A stretch of DNA of 64,000 bases from Parasponia andersonii (Eukaryota > Streptophyta > Magnoliopsida > Rosales > Cannabaceae): positions 486,312 through 550,311 of the forward strand of contig JXTB01000283.1 of the NCBI GenBank assembly GCA_002914805.1, given 5' to 3'. This document shows positions 1 to 12,499 of the stretch, in pieces; positions within the stretch are counted from its first letter, which is position 1; every line of letters begins with the position of its first letter. The notes under the pieces were generated by a model, which did not search any database, was not told the origin of the DNA, and saw only the letters and a list, made by a program, of their open reading frames with translations. A program made the translations under genes and the position numbers.

Positions 1-2130
1 ACTTTGGTGGAGACACGTGGCTAATCACATGAGCACCACTAGAATTTGTCTCAGCAGACGGAACATTTTCTACATACTCAAACCGGGACGCAAAAGATGA
101 ACCTGCTGTCGGGGTGCTATTACTTGAAGTGGAAACAGGAGCAACTGGTTCTTCTGGTTGCTGATCATAGAGACTTTCATTTGGCTGCATTGTAAATTAA
201 ATCTTCTTATTAAAAATCTGAACAGCTTCCCAAGATACTTCCGCCTATTAAAAATATGTTGAAAGTGTTAAAGCAATAAGCTAACCTTTGAAGTAAGTTT
301 TCGAGCACCAAGCCCCCCAGTCTTTCCAGTTTTCCTTGCACCAAGAGGCTTCTTCACAGAACTAAGAACAACTGTATTAGAAGCTTTTGGTGAAGCGGAA
401 ACCTCAGGTGGCTCCTGCCTTCCTAAGGAGTTGTCTTTTGGAGCTTCACTGGTCTTAATATTGGAAAGCCCATTAGATGCTTCTCCTGATTGAGAAGCAA
501 CAGGCAATGAAGGCGGTGCCTCTTCTGCCATACTTTTCGCAACTTCTTTTGAAAGTAGCTGCCTGTATAAATCAGCAGCTCTTGATGTATACTTAGCCTC
601 AATTTTGCCTCCGTCAGTCCACCCATGTTGCTTAAAGAAAACGTGTGCACGGTTGTTTCCTCCAAAGCTCATCATTTTCAACTGCTCAGGAGACCATGAG
701 TCTAAATTGGTTGATCTACATATGATGAACAAATGGTGAGATTTCCACATAAGCGTTACATGAAATCAGATGCTAATAAATGACTTATTTGGAAATAGTT
801 ATCAGCTGACCAAATAAACCATTTGTAATTCCAAAAAACCAATCAGTTAACAATAATTCCAAAGAGGTGAATACATATTCCATCTGCTCTTAGAGCTATT
901 GGAGCATTATTGAAAAAATAAATAAAAAATCTACAGGTGAAATTAGGATATAACAAAGAGAATATACAAGAAACACCCAGTTAATCAATTGTTTGGTTTG
1001 TGTCATACCCTAAAGACGAGATACTCTATTCAGCCATAAATAAGAAAAGCCTCAACATATCAGTAACATACAGAAAAGAATTGCCTTGATAGTTAAAACA
1101 TTTCTTAGACCGGGAAAAACATATGGTTAAAAACCTCCTCTAAACATAACAAATGTTCTGTACAAAAATCAGAAAAAGAGCACCAGAGCTGTGTTTTGTG
1201 TACTCACACAGCGCGCTGTAGGCTTGAGTATATCTTTAGCTTAACCCAATCATTAATCATTGCATTAAAAAGTCCAAAAAAAGATCATTCCCACCTGGTT
1301 AACTTAATCTTTCTACTCAACTTAGCTTTTGACCCCTCTTCTGCTAGCTCAGACAGAGTTACAAGTCGAGCATAAACCATTCCTCTGGAGCTTTCTTCTC
1401 TCCCCATGATTCCTAGAACAATGCAAAACCTTGCACATTCCCATCCCTTCAACTCGTTTTAATCGAATAGCCACATAAATCCCACATTTCAAACTTAGCA
1501 ATTACCCCAAATTTCAGATTTTCATTGAATATCAAATGTGAAACTAATCCCGGGTCCATCCACATCCCATCGAAATATTTCAAAACTTTCCATATTTCCA
1601 GCTTTTCGTACATAAACTAGTAAAGATAATGCAAAAACAAACCATACCCAACATTGATGAAATAATTAATTTGATATTGGAACACGCTTAAAGTTAAAAG
1701 ATTAAACATATCTACTGCTATTTTCTATACAAAATCGGCGAGCCACCCACGATTCAAATCATCAAATCGAACAAAACCGTGAAAACTCACCTGACGAAGC
1801 TGATATGAACACCGAGACTCCGATGAACAGCGGAGCAATCAATGCAGAGGAATATACCATACGTAACCGATGCCCAAGTTGGGTTCTTGGCGTTACAATC
1901 GAAGCACATCTGGAAAAACAAGAAACCCCCAGAAACCAAAACAAGAAAAATCTCAGAATTCAAGATCCGAGCTTTGATTTCCCAGATCTGAACCAGATCT
2001 CAAAAACCCAAATCAAATTCAAGTCCAAAAAATGAACCCAGAAGACAAGAATAAATCTGACCTTATTTTCAGATTTTGCTTTGAGTTTTCTGAAAACAGC
2101 ATTCTTGTCAGAGAAAATTTCGGACGCCAT
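1..2130 (-). CDS. ARF GTPase-activating protein, AGD8/9/10 type (3' part beyond window)
   Basis: Encodes an ADP-ribosylation factor GTPase-activating protein, which stimulates GTP hydrolysis by small ARF GTPases in vesicle trafficking at Golgi/endosomal membranes. Four minus-strand exons were assembled by hand: 2062-2130, 1791-1909, 286-715 and 1-184 (incomplete). All introns are GT..AG, and the first three exons sum to 618 bases, exactly 206 codons. The start [10 protein letters not shown] is the first ATG after a CT-rich leader. Exon 2 begins at Met24 and carries the ARF-GAP zinc finger CX2CX16CX2C (CFDC...CIDC) followed by [13 protein letters not shown]; the codon for this Arg is split by intron 2. 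This Arg is the expected catalytic arginine region of the family. Exon 3 continues with [19 protein letters not shown] and [18 protein letters not shown], hallmarks of the plant AGD8-10 subgroup, then a low-complexity Ser/Pro/Lys linker. Exon 4 reads [13 protein letters not shown] onward, in phase. Assignment to the subgroup is firm; which paralogue is not decided. No disabling mutation is seen. Confidence 0.93.
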
Positions 2131-2400
2131 TGGAGAGAGAGAGAAGATAAGAGAGGAGAGGAGAGAGACTGAGCCGAAATTTGAGATGAGAGAAAAAAAA
2201 AATCCGAAGAGGTGCTTAAAACACCTCCTCAGAGTACGGGGAAAATAGACAGAGAAATTAGTAAAAACGCAGAAAAGTTTTTTTTGGTTCTGCTTCTTGT
2301 TTTCGTTTTCCTTTTTCTGAAACCAAAGCTTTTATTAGTGGAGAGGACGATGTTGTGAAATTACAGAAATAGCCTTGGAACTTCTCAGAAGTACTAGGGC
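2131..2400 (-). promoter_or_regulatory. Leader and proximal promoter of the ARF-GAP gene
   Basis: Directly upstream of the ARF-GAP start codon, the sense strand has about 90 bases of CT-rich sequence (runs of TCTCTC at 2131-2175), typical of plant 5' leaders. A short hairpin (GAGGTG at 2209-2214 with CACCTC at 2222-2227) lies within or just upstream of it. No clear TATA box was identified, and the transcription start is not determinable here. A 22-nt poly(T) run follows at about 2401-2423. Confidence 0.5.
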
Positions 2401-2575
2401 TTTTTTTTTTTTTTTTTTTTGCTGTTGGAGTCGGTGATTTGTTGTTATCTGCATGTTACAGTTCTTTTTTTAAAAAAATAAAATTAAAATAAAATTCATG
2501 TATTTCTCATCGGTTTTTTATTTTATTTTAAAAGCCAAAACCTACCAATTTAGATATACATATACATATATATTC

Positions 2576-2677
2576 CTTATTCTTAGATCATAGTAATGAA
2601 GAAAACATTAATCCATTCATTTTAGTCTTATTCTTAGATCATAGTAATGAAGAAAACATTAATCCATTCATTTTAGG
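2576..2677. repeat. 51-bp direct tandem duplication
   Basis: Units 2576-2626 and 2627-2677 are identical except for the last base (T versus G). Each starts CTTATTCTTAGATCATAG and ends ATTCATTTTAG. Near-identity indicates a recent slippage or unequal-exchange event in the intergenic DNA upstream of the ARF-GAP gene. No element borders or coding sense were found. Confidence 0.95.
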
Positions 2678-5509
2678 AAAGTAAAAAAAAAAAACAAACG
2701 AAACTCTTTCCTTATATCATATGCCAATATATGTTTTTCAGTAGATTGTTCCTTCAAATTACAGCTAGCCAAACGTCAATCGCTTAGATCATTTGGTCGA
2801 CAATAGATTAATTTTTTCTTAATGGACAATATTAATTATTTGGTTCCACAATAAATAAAATTTAAAAAAAAAGCTTAACTAATATTTTCTTTTTTTAAAA
2901 AAAAAAAGGTAAACATTTATAACAAATTAAAAAAAATACATATTATTGTTCAATTCTCACTATAAAGAACATAAAATTTTACATTTATTCTTTGTGACTT
3001 AAATCTAAAACCAAAATCTCAAAAAATATGTATTCTTACTATTTTGTCTAACTTACTTCGTTATAGATAATTGATTAAATTAAGGAGTTGTAAACATATA
3101 TATACTAGTGGAAAAAACACGCGACCATAAAAAATGTGTATAAACTAATCTAATTATTGTTTCACTTTATGATAAAATAAGAAAGTAAAATAAATCATGA
3201 AACTCGATAAACAACTCATTTACTATTTTAGTCTAAAGGCACAAAAGAAAATTTGGCTAACCATTTAGACCATAAAAGTTGGAGACAAACAAAATATTAA
3301 TAAAATAATATCGAAGCAGCTGGAACATTGCATGCAAACCATGTCGATTCCTTCTATATACATGTTGGGAAAGTTTTTCTGTTGCAATGGATATATTGGT
3401 ACTATGTGGCCTCTGCGGAATTTAATGAGCCGAACGTTGATTTTCCCCCAAATTGTACTTGACCAGGCTTGGGAATTTGATATCTCATGCTCCTCACCAT
3501 GTGAGTTTGTAGAAAGAAAAAGAATATAGTAAAAAAAAAAAAATGAATATTTCAAAAGAAATCAATTATGAAAAATATGTCAGTGAAAATGAGTAGGAGA
3601 AAATATGGTGAGCTAAAAACGATCTCATAATTTATGGTAGTAGGGCAAAAGATAATTACTTGGCTCTACGAGGGATAGAAAATATTGAATGAGAATGGAA
3701 CTTGAAATATTAGAAAGAGTATGTGTGATGCAGTGATTGTAAAATAGTACGTGTGGGAAGAGTTGGTAATATAATAATAGAATCATTGGCCAAGTGAGTC
3801 TTGAGATAAGTATTGTCACGTAGAGTAACGCATATGGGAGCAGGTTAGATAGAGTATGGACTAGTTGACTTAAGAGGTGAGCAATGGATAAAATGAAATT
3901 GCTTCGTACGTCATAAAAAAAAAGTATTATGTTAGATATGTCATGAAGAAAGAGCGAACTGCTGGGTATGTGGATTTTGACTGTGAACTGTAAGATAAGG
4001 TTAAATAGAGTCTTAGGCAGAGCTTTCTATACAGAAGGAATTGAATATGAGATATGAAATAAAAACATATTGCTTCTGGGGTGAACCGCGGAGAAAGCAA
4101 ACTGTTGAATATGTCATCGACGAAAATGAGTTGTTGAGAACTTGATTTTGTATAGCAACTGAGAGATAAGGTAAAATAGGGCGTGGATTAGTTGATTTTA
4201 AGATTGGCCATAAGAGAAAGACTAGATAGAGCATTTTGAGGTAGGATATGGAGAAAGTGTTTCGACAGAGTATGGTTAGGCTTGATGGATTTGTTCAAGG
4301 AGCGGAGAAGCATTATAACGATGCTTCTAGGTCTCCTTTTTCAGCCACTAGGCACTTCTCTTTTATAGCAAATTTATCATAATCAAAAAAAGAATAAGAA
4401 TTTCTCATTTACGTAAAGTCTAGTACTTTTTTTTGGCTCCGACAACTCTGCTAAGATCAAAATGATAAGTAAAAATGACTTATCAAACATCTTTGTACAT
4501 GGACTGATAGAAACTTGGTCAGCAACAAAGTAATAACTGAGATCCTAAGGCTATATGCACGTTTCACTGGCATTTGAATAACTATTAGGCCTTTTTCAAT
4601 ATGGTTTGGGCTATATTTTGGACTTTTGGGGCTTATGATTGTTTGAGTTTTTTAGGTTTATAGGTTTTAATACAACAAAAAAGTCTAAAAAATAAGTTTT
4701 TTTAAAAAAGGTAAAACACCTCAGGCTTGATGCTAAAATGCAGTGTTGCTGATAGTGCATGTCAAAATTCTTTTAAAAGTTTTTATGGGGCTTGTGTCAG
4801 GCTGTATAAAACTTTAGCACTGTATATTTTAAAAAGTTTGGATCTATATAATGTATAAAACAAAATGAAAGGAGAAAATTAATGATACAACGAACTTCCT
4901 AAAAGAGATAACTACCAAACTTAAAGACACAATTTGTAATTTTTATTATCATAGAAATCTGATTAGATATACCAATTTCATAAAAAAATATACCGCTACT
5001 AAAAAAATATCTACCAAAAGTCAAGATAAAAAATTAATGCATATAAAAAATATACCAAATAAAAAGCTTAATATATCAAGAGAAAAAAATAATATACTAT
5101 TTAATGGTAATATATCATTAATTGCAATAAAGGACAATACAAAATGGGGCAAAAAAAAGAAACTAAAACTTCTTAACCAACAAATAGACATTTACATCTA
5201 GAAAAGACTTATTAAGCTACAAATTAGTAAATTAGGTCATTTACAAGTAAAGTTAACTATAAGAAAAATGCACTTATGTTTGGCCTTTTTGGAATTTAAA
5301 TCTTAAGTTTTTGTTTCTTCAAAAAAAAAAAAAACCTTCGTATTTTGAAATTCTAAAAAATTGTACACTTCGTCCCTATTTTGCCCATTTTATGTTAGTC
5401 TAAACAATGTTTTTTTTTTTGTGAATTTTTAACTTTTTAAAAACAAGAAGAGCATAATTTGGTCTAAAGTTGTAACTTTTTAAAAAATAAATTTTGTCAA
5501 AACATGAAT
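2678..5509. other. AT-rich intergenic DNA
   Basis: No gene was recognised; open frames here are short, low-complexity and lack recognisable motifs. Between about 3600 and 4260 there are degenerate, partly repeated phrases (variants of TATGTCATGAAGAAAG and GATAAGGTTAAATAGAG) that may be an old decayed repeat. A small hairpin occurs at 4306-4328 (AGAAGCAT / ATGCTTCT) just before a T-run. Poly(A) and poly(T) runs are frequent. Confidence 0.6.
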
Positions 5510-6100
5510 TAGAGATGTCAAAATAGGCCAAAATTTTTGGGTTGGCCCATATTTTCAAAAATAAGCATGGTACTAGTTTGACCATTCCCACAGTAATACG
5601 GATCAGGACCGGTCTACATATATTAGAGGCCAAGTTGCGCCTCAATAATAGGCCAATCGGCCTGGCCCGTCCTATGTTAGGCCCATATTTAGCCATTTTA
5701 CATATAATTTTAAATATTTTTTAAATAAAATTTTTAAAAACTTTAATTAAATATTTTCATTTATATGCTTTTAATGTTATCTATTTACTTACTTTATTTA
5801 TTTTTAATTTATTTAAATTTTAAAAGAATATGAATAGATTTAATATCCATATTTTAGCCCACATAAGCATATATTTGATATTTTAAAATATAGAACAATA
5901 ACGAAATTAGACTCATATTTTGACCCATATTCGACTTGCATAAACAAGCCCACCTAAGGATGCACATGATCCACTTAAGCTTACATATAATTTGGGGTGG
6001 ACCTATGTGCTATGACGAGCTCTTTAATAGAAATAAGGGACAAGGTACAAAACCCATGTGGGCTTATCAAATGTGGGTCAGTTCGGCCTAATTAAGTTTA
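5510..6100. mobile_element. Fragment of a hAT-like non-autonomous element
   Basis: At 5510 the sequence TAGAGATGTCAAAATAGG resembles hAT terminal inverted repeats (TAGRGRTGKYAA form) and is followed by GGCCCATA / GGCCCGTCC / GGCCTGGCCCG phrases typical of hAT subterminal DNA. Similar GGCCCA or CCCACAT phrases recur to about 6090. No matching right terminus or 8-bp target duplication was found, so the right boundary is arbitrary. No transposase is encoded. Confidence 0.4.
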
Positions 6101-8280
6101 CTTTATATATCTAATATAAGGAGAGGTAACAATTTTTTGAATTTCAAAATTTGGATGTTCTTTTTTTAAAAAAAAAAAAAAACAAAAACTCAGGATTTAA
6201 ATTACAGAAGAGCCGTACTTCGAGAATTTCTTTTACAATTAACCCTTTACGAGTACTAATTTAGAGGGAAAAAAGGTCATACACATCGTGATTCTCAAAA
6301 TCTTGTGAAAAGGGGTTCTTAACAAAGTGAACGAATTTTGCATCCTCGTTTAAGAAATACCCGATATTTCAAATATTATTAAATAGTGGCTAAATTTATC
6401 GAAAAGGCCAAAATAGTTTTATAAAAGATATATTACACCAATATTGGTATATTATACACAAAATTAATATACTATAAATAAAATAGAGCTACCAAAAATC
6501 ATCTATTTAGGCAAAAAAAAAAAAGCCATATTAAATAGAAGTAAAAAATGCCATTTATTAAATTTGTGAAAAATTCCATTTCTTATAAATACTCTTGCGA
6601 AAAGAGTCATAAATCAGTTATTTTGGCCAAAATTACACCTATCCAGATCCAAAAGGCTTCTTACAAAAATTCAGGCTTGGATCTGCTAATTGTTTTTTAA
6701 AATTTTTGTATATATTAAGCAAAATATTATTTTTAAAAATATATCACTTTTTAAATTTATTTTGAAAATTCCATTTATTTCTTCAAAATTGATATTTTTC
6801 AAAAGTACTCGAAGTAACGAATTGAGTTACTTGAGGTAACTAATTTAATTACCTTAAGTACCTATTAATTAGTAAAAAATAGTAGTTTTTCTAAATAAAT
6901 CCAGAGTATTTTTAAAAAAATTTGACTATTCAGAATTTGTCAATTGTTTCTTGTTTCACCGTATAAAATCAAGAGTTCATAATTGAAAAGTGGCCTTTTT
7001 TTCAATACTATGAAAAAGTGACCAAATTTATTAAAATATTTTACAAAATGACCAAGTGAATCAAAAAGGCTTAAAAATATTAGTTTCTAAATATTTATAT
7101 CAATCTATCAGTGCGTAAAAAAACGTTATTTATTGATAAATTTAATATAAGATTGATATACCGACACACAATAATTGATATACTAATATGAAATTAATAA
7201 ATTAATAAATTAAAATTGATAAATAATATAATATTGATATATAAATACATACTAATTTACTAATAAAATTGATACACTAAAAAAGAGTATATTATAAAAA
7301 ATTATAAAAAATGGAAACCGACTAAATAGGTCTAGAAAAAGCCAAATTTCAAGGTCTTATCGCAAAATAACCGAAATTTGAGCCTATTTTAGTTAAATAT
7401 CTATTTTTTAAATGCTATTGCAAAATGTTAGGTATGTAATTGTATATACCAAGTGTAAAATATAATATATCAAGTATGAAAAGTAATATACTTAGTACAT
7501 AAACTAAAAGTAGTATAAAAAATAGATATACCAAGTGTAAAATATATATAGTTATAAAAAGAGAAAAATGCATATTTATTAAAATGAAGTATAAAGAGGG
7601 ACACATTCTCTAATTTTATAAACTTTAAAATGAGGTAAAAAAAAGGGACTAATTTTATAAAGCGTCTTTAATTCAAATGGTTGAATTTTGGATCATGTTT
7701 GAAATCTGGCCGTTTTTCAAACACAATCAAATAATAGTCAAATTTTGGAACTTATAAAAAAATGGATGCTTTTCATGTTTAATAGATCAAAATATATTGA
7801 TTTATTTTGTATTAAATTGATTATTTTTTTAAAAAATAAAAATTCATTTATTAAAATAAATTATAAACGACCGTTTATTAAGTAAATATAAAAAGGGCCA
7901 TATTTTGCATTGATCTAAAAAAAGACAATTCTTATTAATTCTCTTTAATAATACCCTGAAGAGTATTTATAAGAAATGACATTTTTTTTAGATCAATCTA
8001 AAAAATAGCCGTTTTTACATCTACTTAATCAATGACCATTTTACAATTTTATTTTGATAAATGACTATTTTTTACTTGAGTAATTTTTGAAAAAGTAAAT
8101 CAATTTTTTCAAAAAATAAATTAATTTTCAAAAAATTAAGCAATATATTTTGATATACTAAATATGAAAAACAATCTTTTTTTCAAAATAATTTTCAAAA
8201 TTCGGCTTTTTTAACAGTGTTTAAAAACGGGTATTTTAAAAACTATGATCCAAAATCCGGCCATTTGACTAAATTGCCCT
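6101..8280. repeat. AT-rich tract with dispersed degenerate repeats
   Basis: This stretch holds no recognised gene. It is built of loosely repeated phrases: TATACCAA / GATATACTAA types at about 6425-6480, 7090-7290 and 7440-7560 (also at 4980-5120), alternating with ATGGCCATTTTT / TTTTCAAAA types. They look like diverged copies of one old repeat family, but no ends or target duplications could be defined. Confidence 0.35.
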
Positions 8281-10887
8281 ACTATGAAATCCAATTTCCT
8301 CAGGTCCAAATCCCATGCATTGGCTAGTCGGGTGGCCATGTATATTTGGAAGATGGTCCAAATGCAGTAAGCCCAAAAACTATGAAAAGGAATCAGAGAA
8401 TCCTACTTTAAGTCTATGTAAATTAAGGTATGATGCACTAAACCCACAATCTTTGTAAATTAAGGTATAATGCAAGTCTAGACCAGACAGAGAATCAAAA
8501 CCTAACTCTTACCCTAACAGCTCACTATCATAAAGTGGTCTTTTTTTTTTTGGTGACATTACAACGGGTCATTTACTAGGTAAAAGTTACGATATTTGAA
8601 ATGTTTGTCGTATGTTTTTGATGATTTGAGACGTAATTGAAAATAGCTGTGTGTGTTTTAACACAGTCGAAAACAACTAATCTGATCTTGGTTTTCGTAC
8701 GGAGAAAATGAGATAGAACTAATTTGAGCCAAAATAATTTTTTTATATATTTTTTATTTAGACTAATAATATTTTTTAGGATATCTAAGACATCTTGACC
8801 TATAGTTAAAAGCTTATTTTGATCATAAAAAAATAATTATTTAAGATTTTATTATGGTCAAAAAACACATGATCGGTGGTCAAAAAATCCTTTGTCACTC
8901 CCTCGGTTTTTTTCCCCTTAAAAATGTACCAAAACCGTATTTTGGCTCAAGTTAGTCCAACCCATGTCCTTTTCTCTTTTGTATGTCTTTCACTGTTGAA
9001 AAGATTTTCAAGGATAGGGCAGAAAGTGCAAAATAATCGTAGGTAAATTACCTTAATTCCATTTAGTTTTACTTATTTTCAACTTTTCTTTGAAGAAAAT
9101 CTAGGAATAACCATTCTCTTTCAAATGATAAAAAACGGGGACTATTTTCCACTAAAAAAAATACTTTTTTTTCATCTTCATTTTCTATTTTAGGGGAAAG
9201 AACGAAATTGTATGCACAAAAAGCCCTAATATTAAAAAGTTTCTACATCCAGTAAGTCAATTACTAATGGTTTCATGGTGATAAAAGACTCTTTTTTCAT
9301 AAATTCTTTAATGGTGTGTCACCTATCTAAAATTACCTAAATACTCTAATTAGAGAGCCAAAATCTTCTTCTCTTTGGACCATGACTACACTAAGCTCCT
9401 TCACTAGCCTCTTTTACGAATCTTCAATGTAATTGTAGCTAGAGAAGTTGAGTAGTTATTATCAATTTTTGTTTTTTGACCTCAATTTTTTTTTTCAATC
9501 GCTGTTAGACATAATTGAATGCTTTTTAGGAGGTTTCTATTTTTTTTTTCCCATAATTCATTTCTTTAGTAGTCACCCGGACGTTTTCTATTTTTTTCTT
9601 ATTTGTATTTGCTGTTAGACATAATTCTATTTTTTTTTTTACTATATACTCATATAGTCGAATGCTTTTATGAAAATTTTTTCAATATGCTAAGGCCGTT
9701 CTTCCACTGCAAATCTAATTTTTAAACCAACAAAAACGACACAGAACAATTCAAATTCCTTTGTATTGTCTGTCCAAAGAAATAAAGTAGTAGTTCGTTT
9801 CCACTGTAGGATTGTCGTATGAAAAAAAATGTGATGGATAATTTTCCATCACATTTGAGTTTTTTTTTCCTCTCCTACACTCTTTCCCCTCTCATCTTTG
9901 TTTGTTGTCATAAGTTTTTTTTTGGTCAGTTCACAACCTTAAATAATAAAGATGTACTTAGAAAAGTCATTTTAAAAAAGAGTACTAGAATAATCATTTA
10001 AAAAAAAGCACTAAAAAGGTCAGTTTGTTCCAAAATAGTACTAGAAAGATATTTCTCAAGACTTTAAATTCAAATTAATTTCATTTGCAAGTAAAAAAAA
10101 ATTAAGAGAAAAAATGTATATATATATATATATAGGTTGCCAATTTAGTAAGTATTTTTTTTTACCTATATATAGGTATTTTTTTCTAATAGCTGAGTTA
10201 TCATCTAACAGTGATCCAACAGCTATAATGATGTGCATAAAAAAACGTGTATCGTTAATATTATTTCTCTTTCTTAGTTTTTACTATAAAAAATATGCAA
10301 AATAAATTTTAATCAACTAAAATTATACTTTAGTAAAAAAAAAAAAAAACAACTGAATTGATCGCTATGTATATAAACATGACAAAGAACAAGACAGAAG
10401 CGACTCGTAACAATTTTATGCCGGGGACCCATATCATTGATATTGATGGTTTTTATTTTTTATTTTTTTCTAAACTAAACAAACGAATTTACAAAATCTA
10501 TCGACCACGTGCCAATTATTTCACAGCGAGAAAATAATTCACAGTTTTGAAACATGATTTAGAAAGCTGAGAAAAAAGACGAAATGGAAATCCTCAAGGA
10601 AAATCTTAGAGATGAAAAAAAAAAAAAAAGAGAGAGAGAGTGAAGTAGGGGTAGGAATAAAAGCCTTAAAGCAAAAGAAGAGTCACAAAGGTTGAGATCA
10701 TAGCATTAACTTATACTTAAGAGTCAATATTAGTGGCGATGATTCTATACTATCGTATAATGAATGAAACAACAAAGAAATTGTTGTCGGTTATATATTG
10801 TTCGGACTATATGCTTAAAATTTCATATTTTTGACGAGGTTAAGGCACATAGTCTAAAGGTTCTAAATTCGAATATCACTTTTATGC

Positions 10888-10921
<34 letters not shown>

Positions 10922-11917
10922 TGTTTGAGTAACCAATTATGACAATCTTCACTGATAAGTTATTCTAAATCTCTTGCATTAGGAATTGCGTTAGATCAAA
11001 ACACTGAGGGAAAAAAATGTGAGCAAATAGGTGGTCCGAATATGTTTTTGCACCTGGCTCGGTGCTGTGGTCCATACCTCTTTTCAACGGATCTTGAAAA
11101 TATTTCGTCTTTTCAGCTTAGGGTAAGATAATTGGCAACTTGTGGTTGTAGATAAAACACCTTTTAAAGTTAAAGCATTCCTGTATTAATATTTTAGGGT
11201 TGGAACGCATTAATGAGTTCTATAGACTATGTTAATGGAGGTTTTCTCTGGAATAAATTTGATAAATTATGAGTGGTGATTTATGTGTGAAATAAATTAA
11301 AAAATAAAGTAAAATAGGAAGACATGAATTTTATAATAGTTCAGTTCTCATGGTTCTTTATTATTTTCTGGAGAATTATAATAATTTCTCTGAGTTTTGA
11401 AGTAAGAACAAAGAGAGTTACAGAAAGTGATAGTGAAATGATAAATAATGAGATTAGACCCTTTTTATATAAATGAGAGTGGCTCAATATTTTTCAATTG
11501 TGAGAATGTACATAACAGAAGACACAATTTTAAGTTATAATACAGAATTAGGTAACAACTAATAGATAGATTGCTTGATTTCTACTTGGAAGCTTCTTTT
11601 ATTTTCTTTGTTGATTATTCGTTTAAAACTTGATCTAATTTTCTTTTATTGCTTCTTTAGGCTGCGCGTTTTTATTCGAGAAAGATTGCACTATTTGTTG
11701 AGATGTTAATATGCGATGTGACGTATTTATCTCTCAATCGTTTTGACTTTTCTTTCCTTATATTGACCATTAATGTAGATTTGAAACCATCCAATAGACT
11801 TTATGCAACCAAATGTGATTAAAATATTTACTAAACTAAATGTCATTTCACGATTAGTGTTGACCCCAGTTTATAAAGTGGAATTTTTATACATCCATTG
11901 ACTCTGTATGTTTCGTT
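8281..11917. other. Intergenic DNA with simple repeats
   Basis: No gene was recognised. Visible are a short direct repeat (TGTAAATTAAGGTAT variants beginning at about 8413 and 8450, period 37), (TA)n tracts at about 10115-10135 and 10888-10905, a GA-rich run at about 10621-10640 and a (GTTA)n tract at about 10907-10922. Long T-runs are common between 9480 and 9650. Confidence 0.55.
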
Positions 11918-12370
11918 TGTTGTGCAGCGGAAACACAACTACTCCAAATGCTTATATTTAATATTAAGTATAAACTATCAACTAGCTACTGAAATTAACG
12001 AAAGAAGAAAAATGCGTAAAAAATACTAAATGAAAAAAAATAAAGGAGAACACAAAATTTAGCGAGGTTCGGCAAATTATCTACGTCCTCAGGGCGTTGC
12101 TGACTACTTTACTAACTTCAAATAAGAGGAAATATAAAATCTAGGCTATAATGCAAAAACCTAGAAACAAATAGGAAAATGGGTAAAAACAGAATTACGG
12201 AGGTCCTTAGGAATAAAGGTCATCATTAATAGGGAACTAATTTTGGGATAATTAAAACTAATTAAAGAAAGCTTTATTTATAGCAAACTGTAGAACCTAA
12301 ATATTCATACACAAACAATGTGGGACAAAACTTACAACAATTACAAAAACTAACAAGCTAAATACTAACA
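11918..12370 (-). repeat. 3' LTR of the first copia element
   Basis: On the plus strand it begins TGTTGTGCAGCGG and ends AATACTAACA, so it has TG..CA ends. It is the longer of the pair (453 bases). The internal phrase GCGAGGTTCGGCAAATTAT followed by CTACGTCC is typical of LTRs of this lineage. Confidence 0.85.
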
Positions 12371-12499
12371 ATCTCCGTCTTGGCGAGTTAGCAAGTCCCA
12401 CCCAAATTTTCCTATTTCTCGTATCCTCTATTTATTATAACAACGTCACTTTATGCTCCAAAAGGCGCCATTAAATTCGTAGAATATTGATCAAGTCCA

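Noticed and set aside
1762..2035. Frames on both strands over ARF-GAP exon 2
   Set aside because: They are out of frame with the exon structure that reproduces the ARF-GAP zinc finger and exact splice phases.
3265..3555. Minus-strand frame of 96 codons starting MKYSFFFFYYILFL, signal-peptide-like
   Set aside because: The hydrophobic start comes from a low-complexity A/T tract, and there is no recognisable mature domain.
10830..10885. Possible SINE (GTTCTAAATTCGAATATC box before a TA repeat)
   Set aside because: Only a weak B-box-like match; the A-box and flanking duplications were not found.
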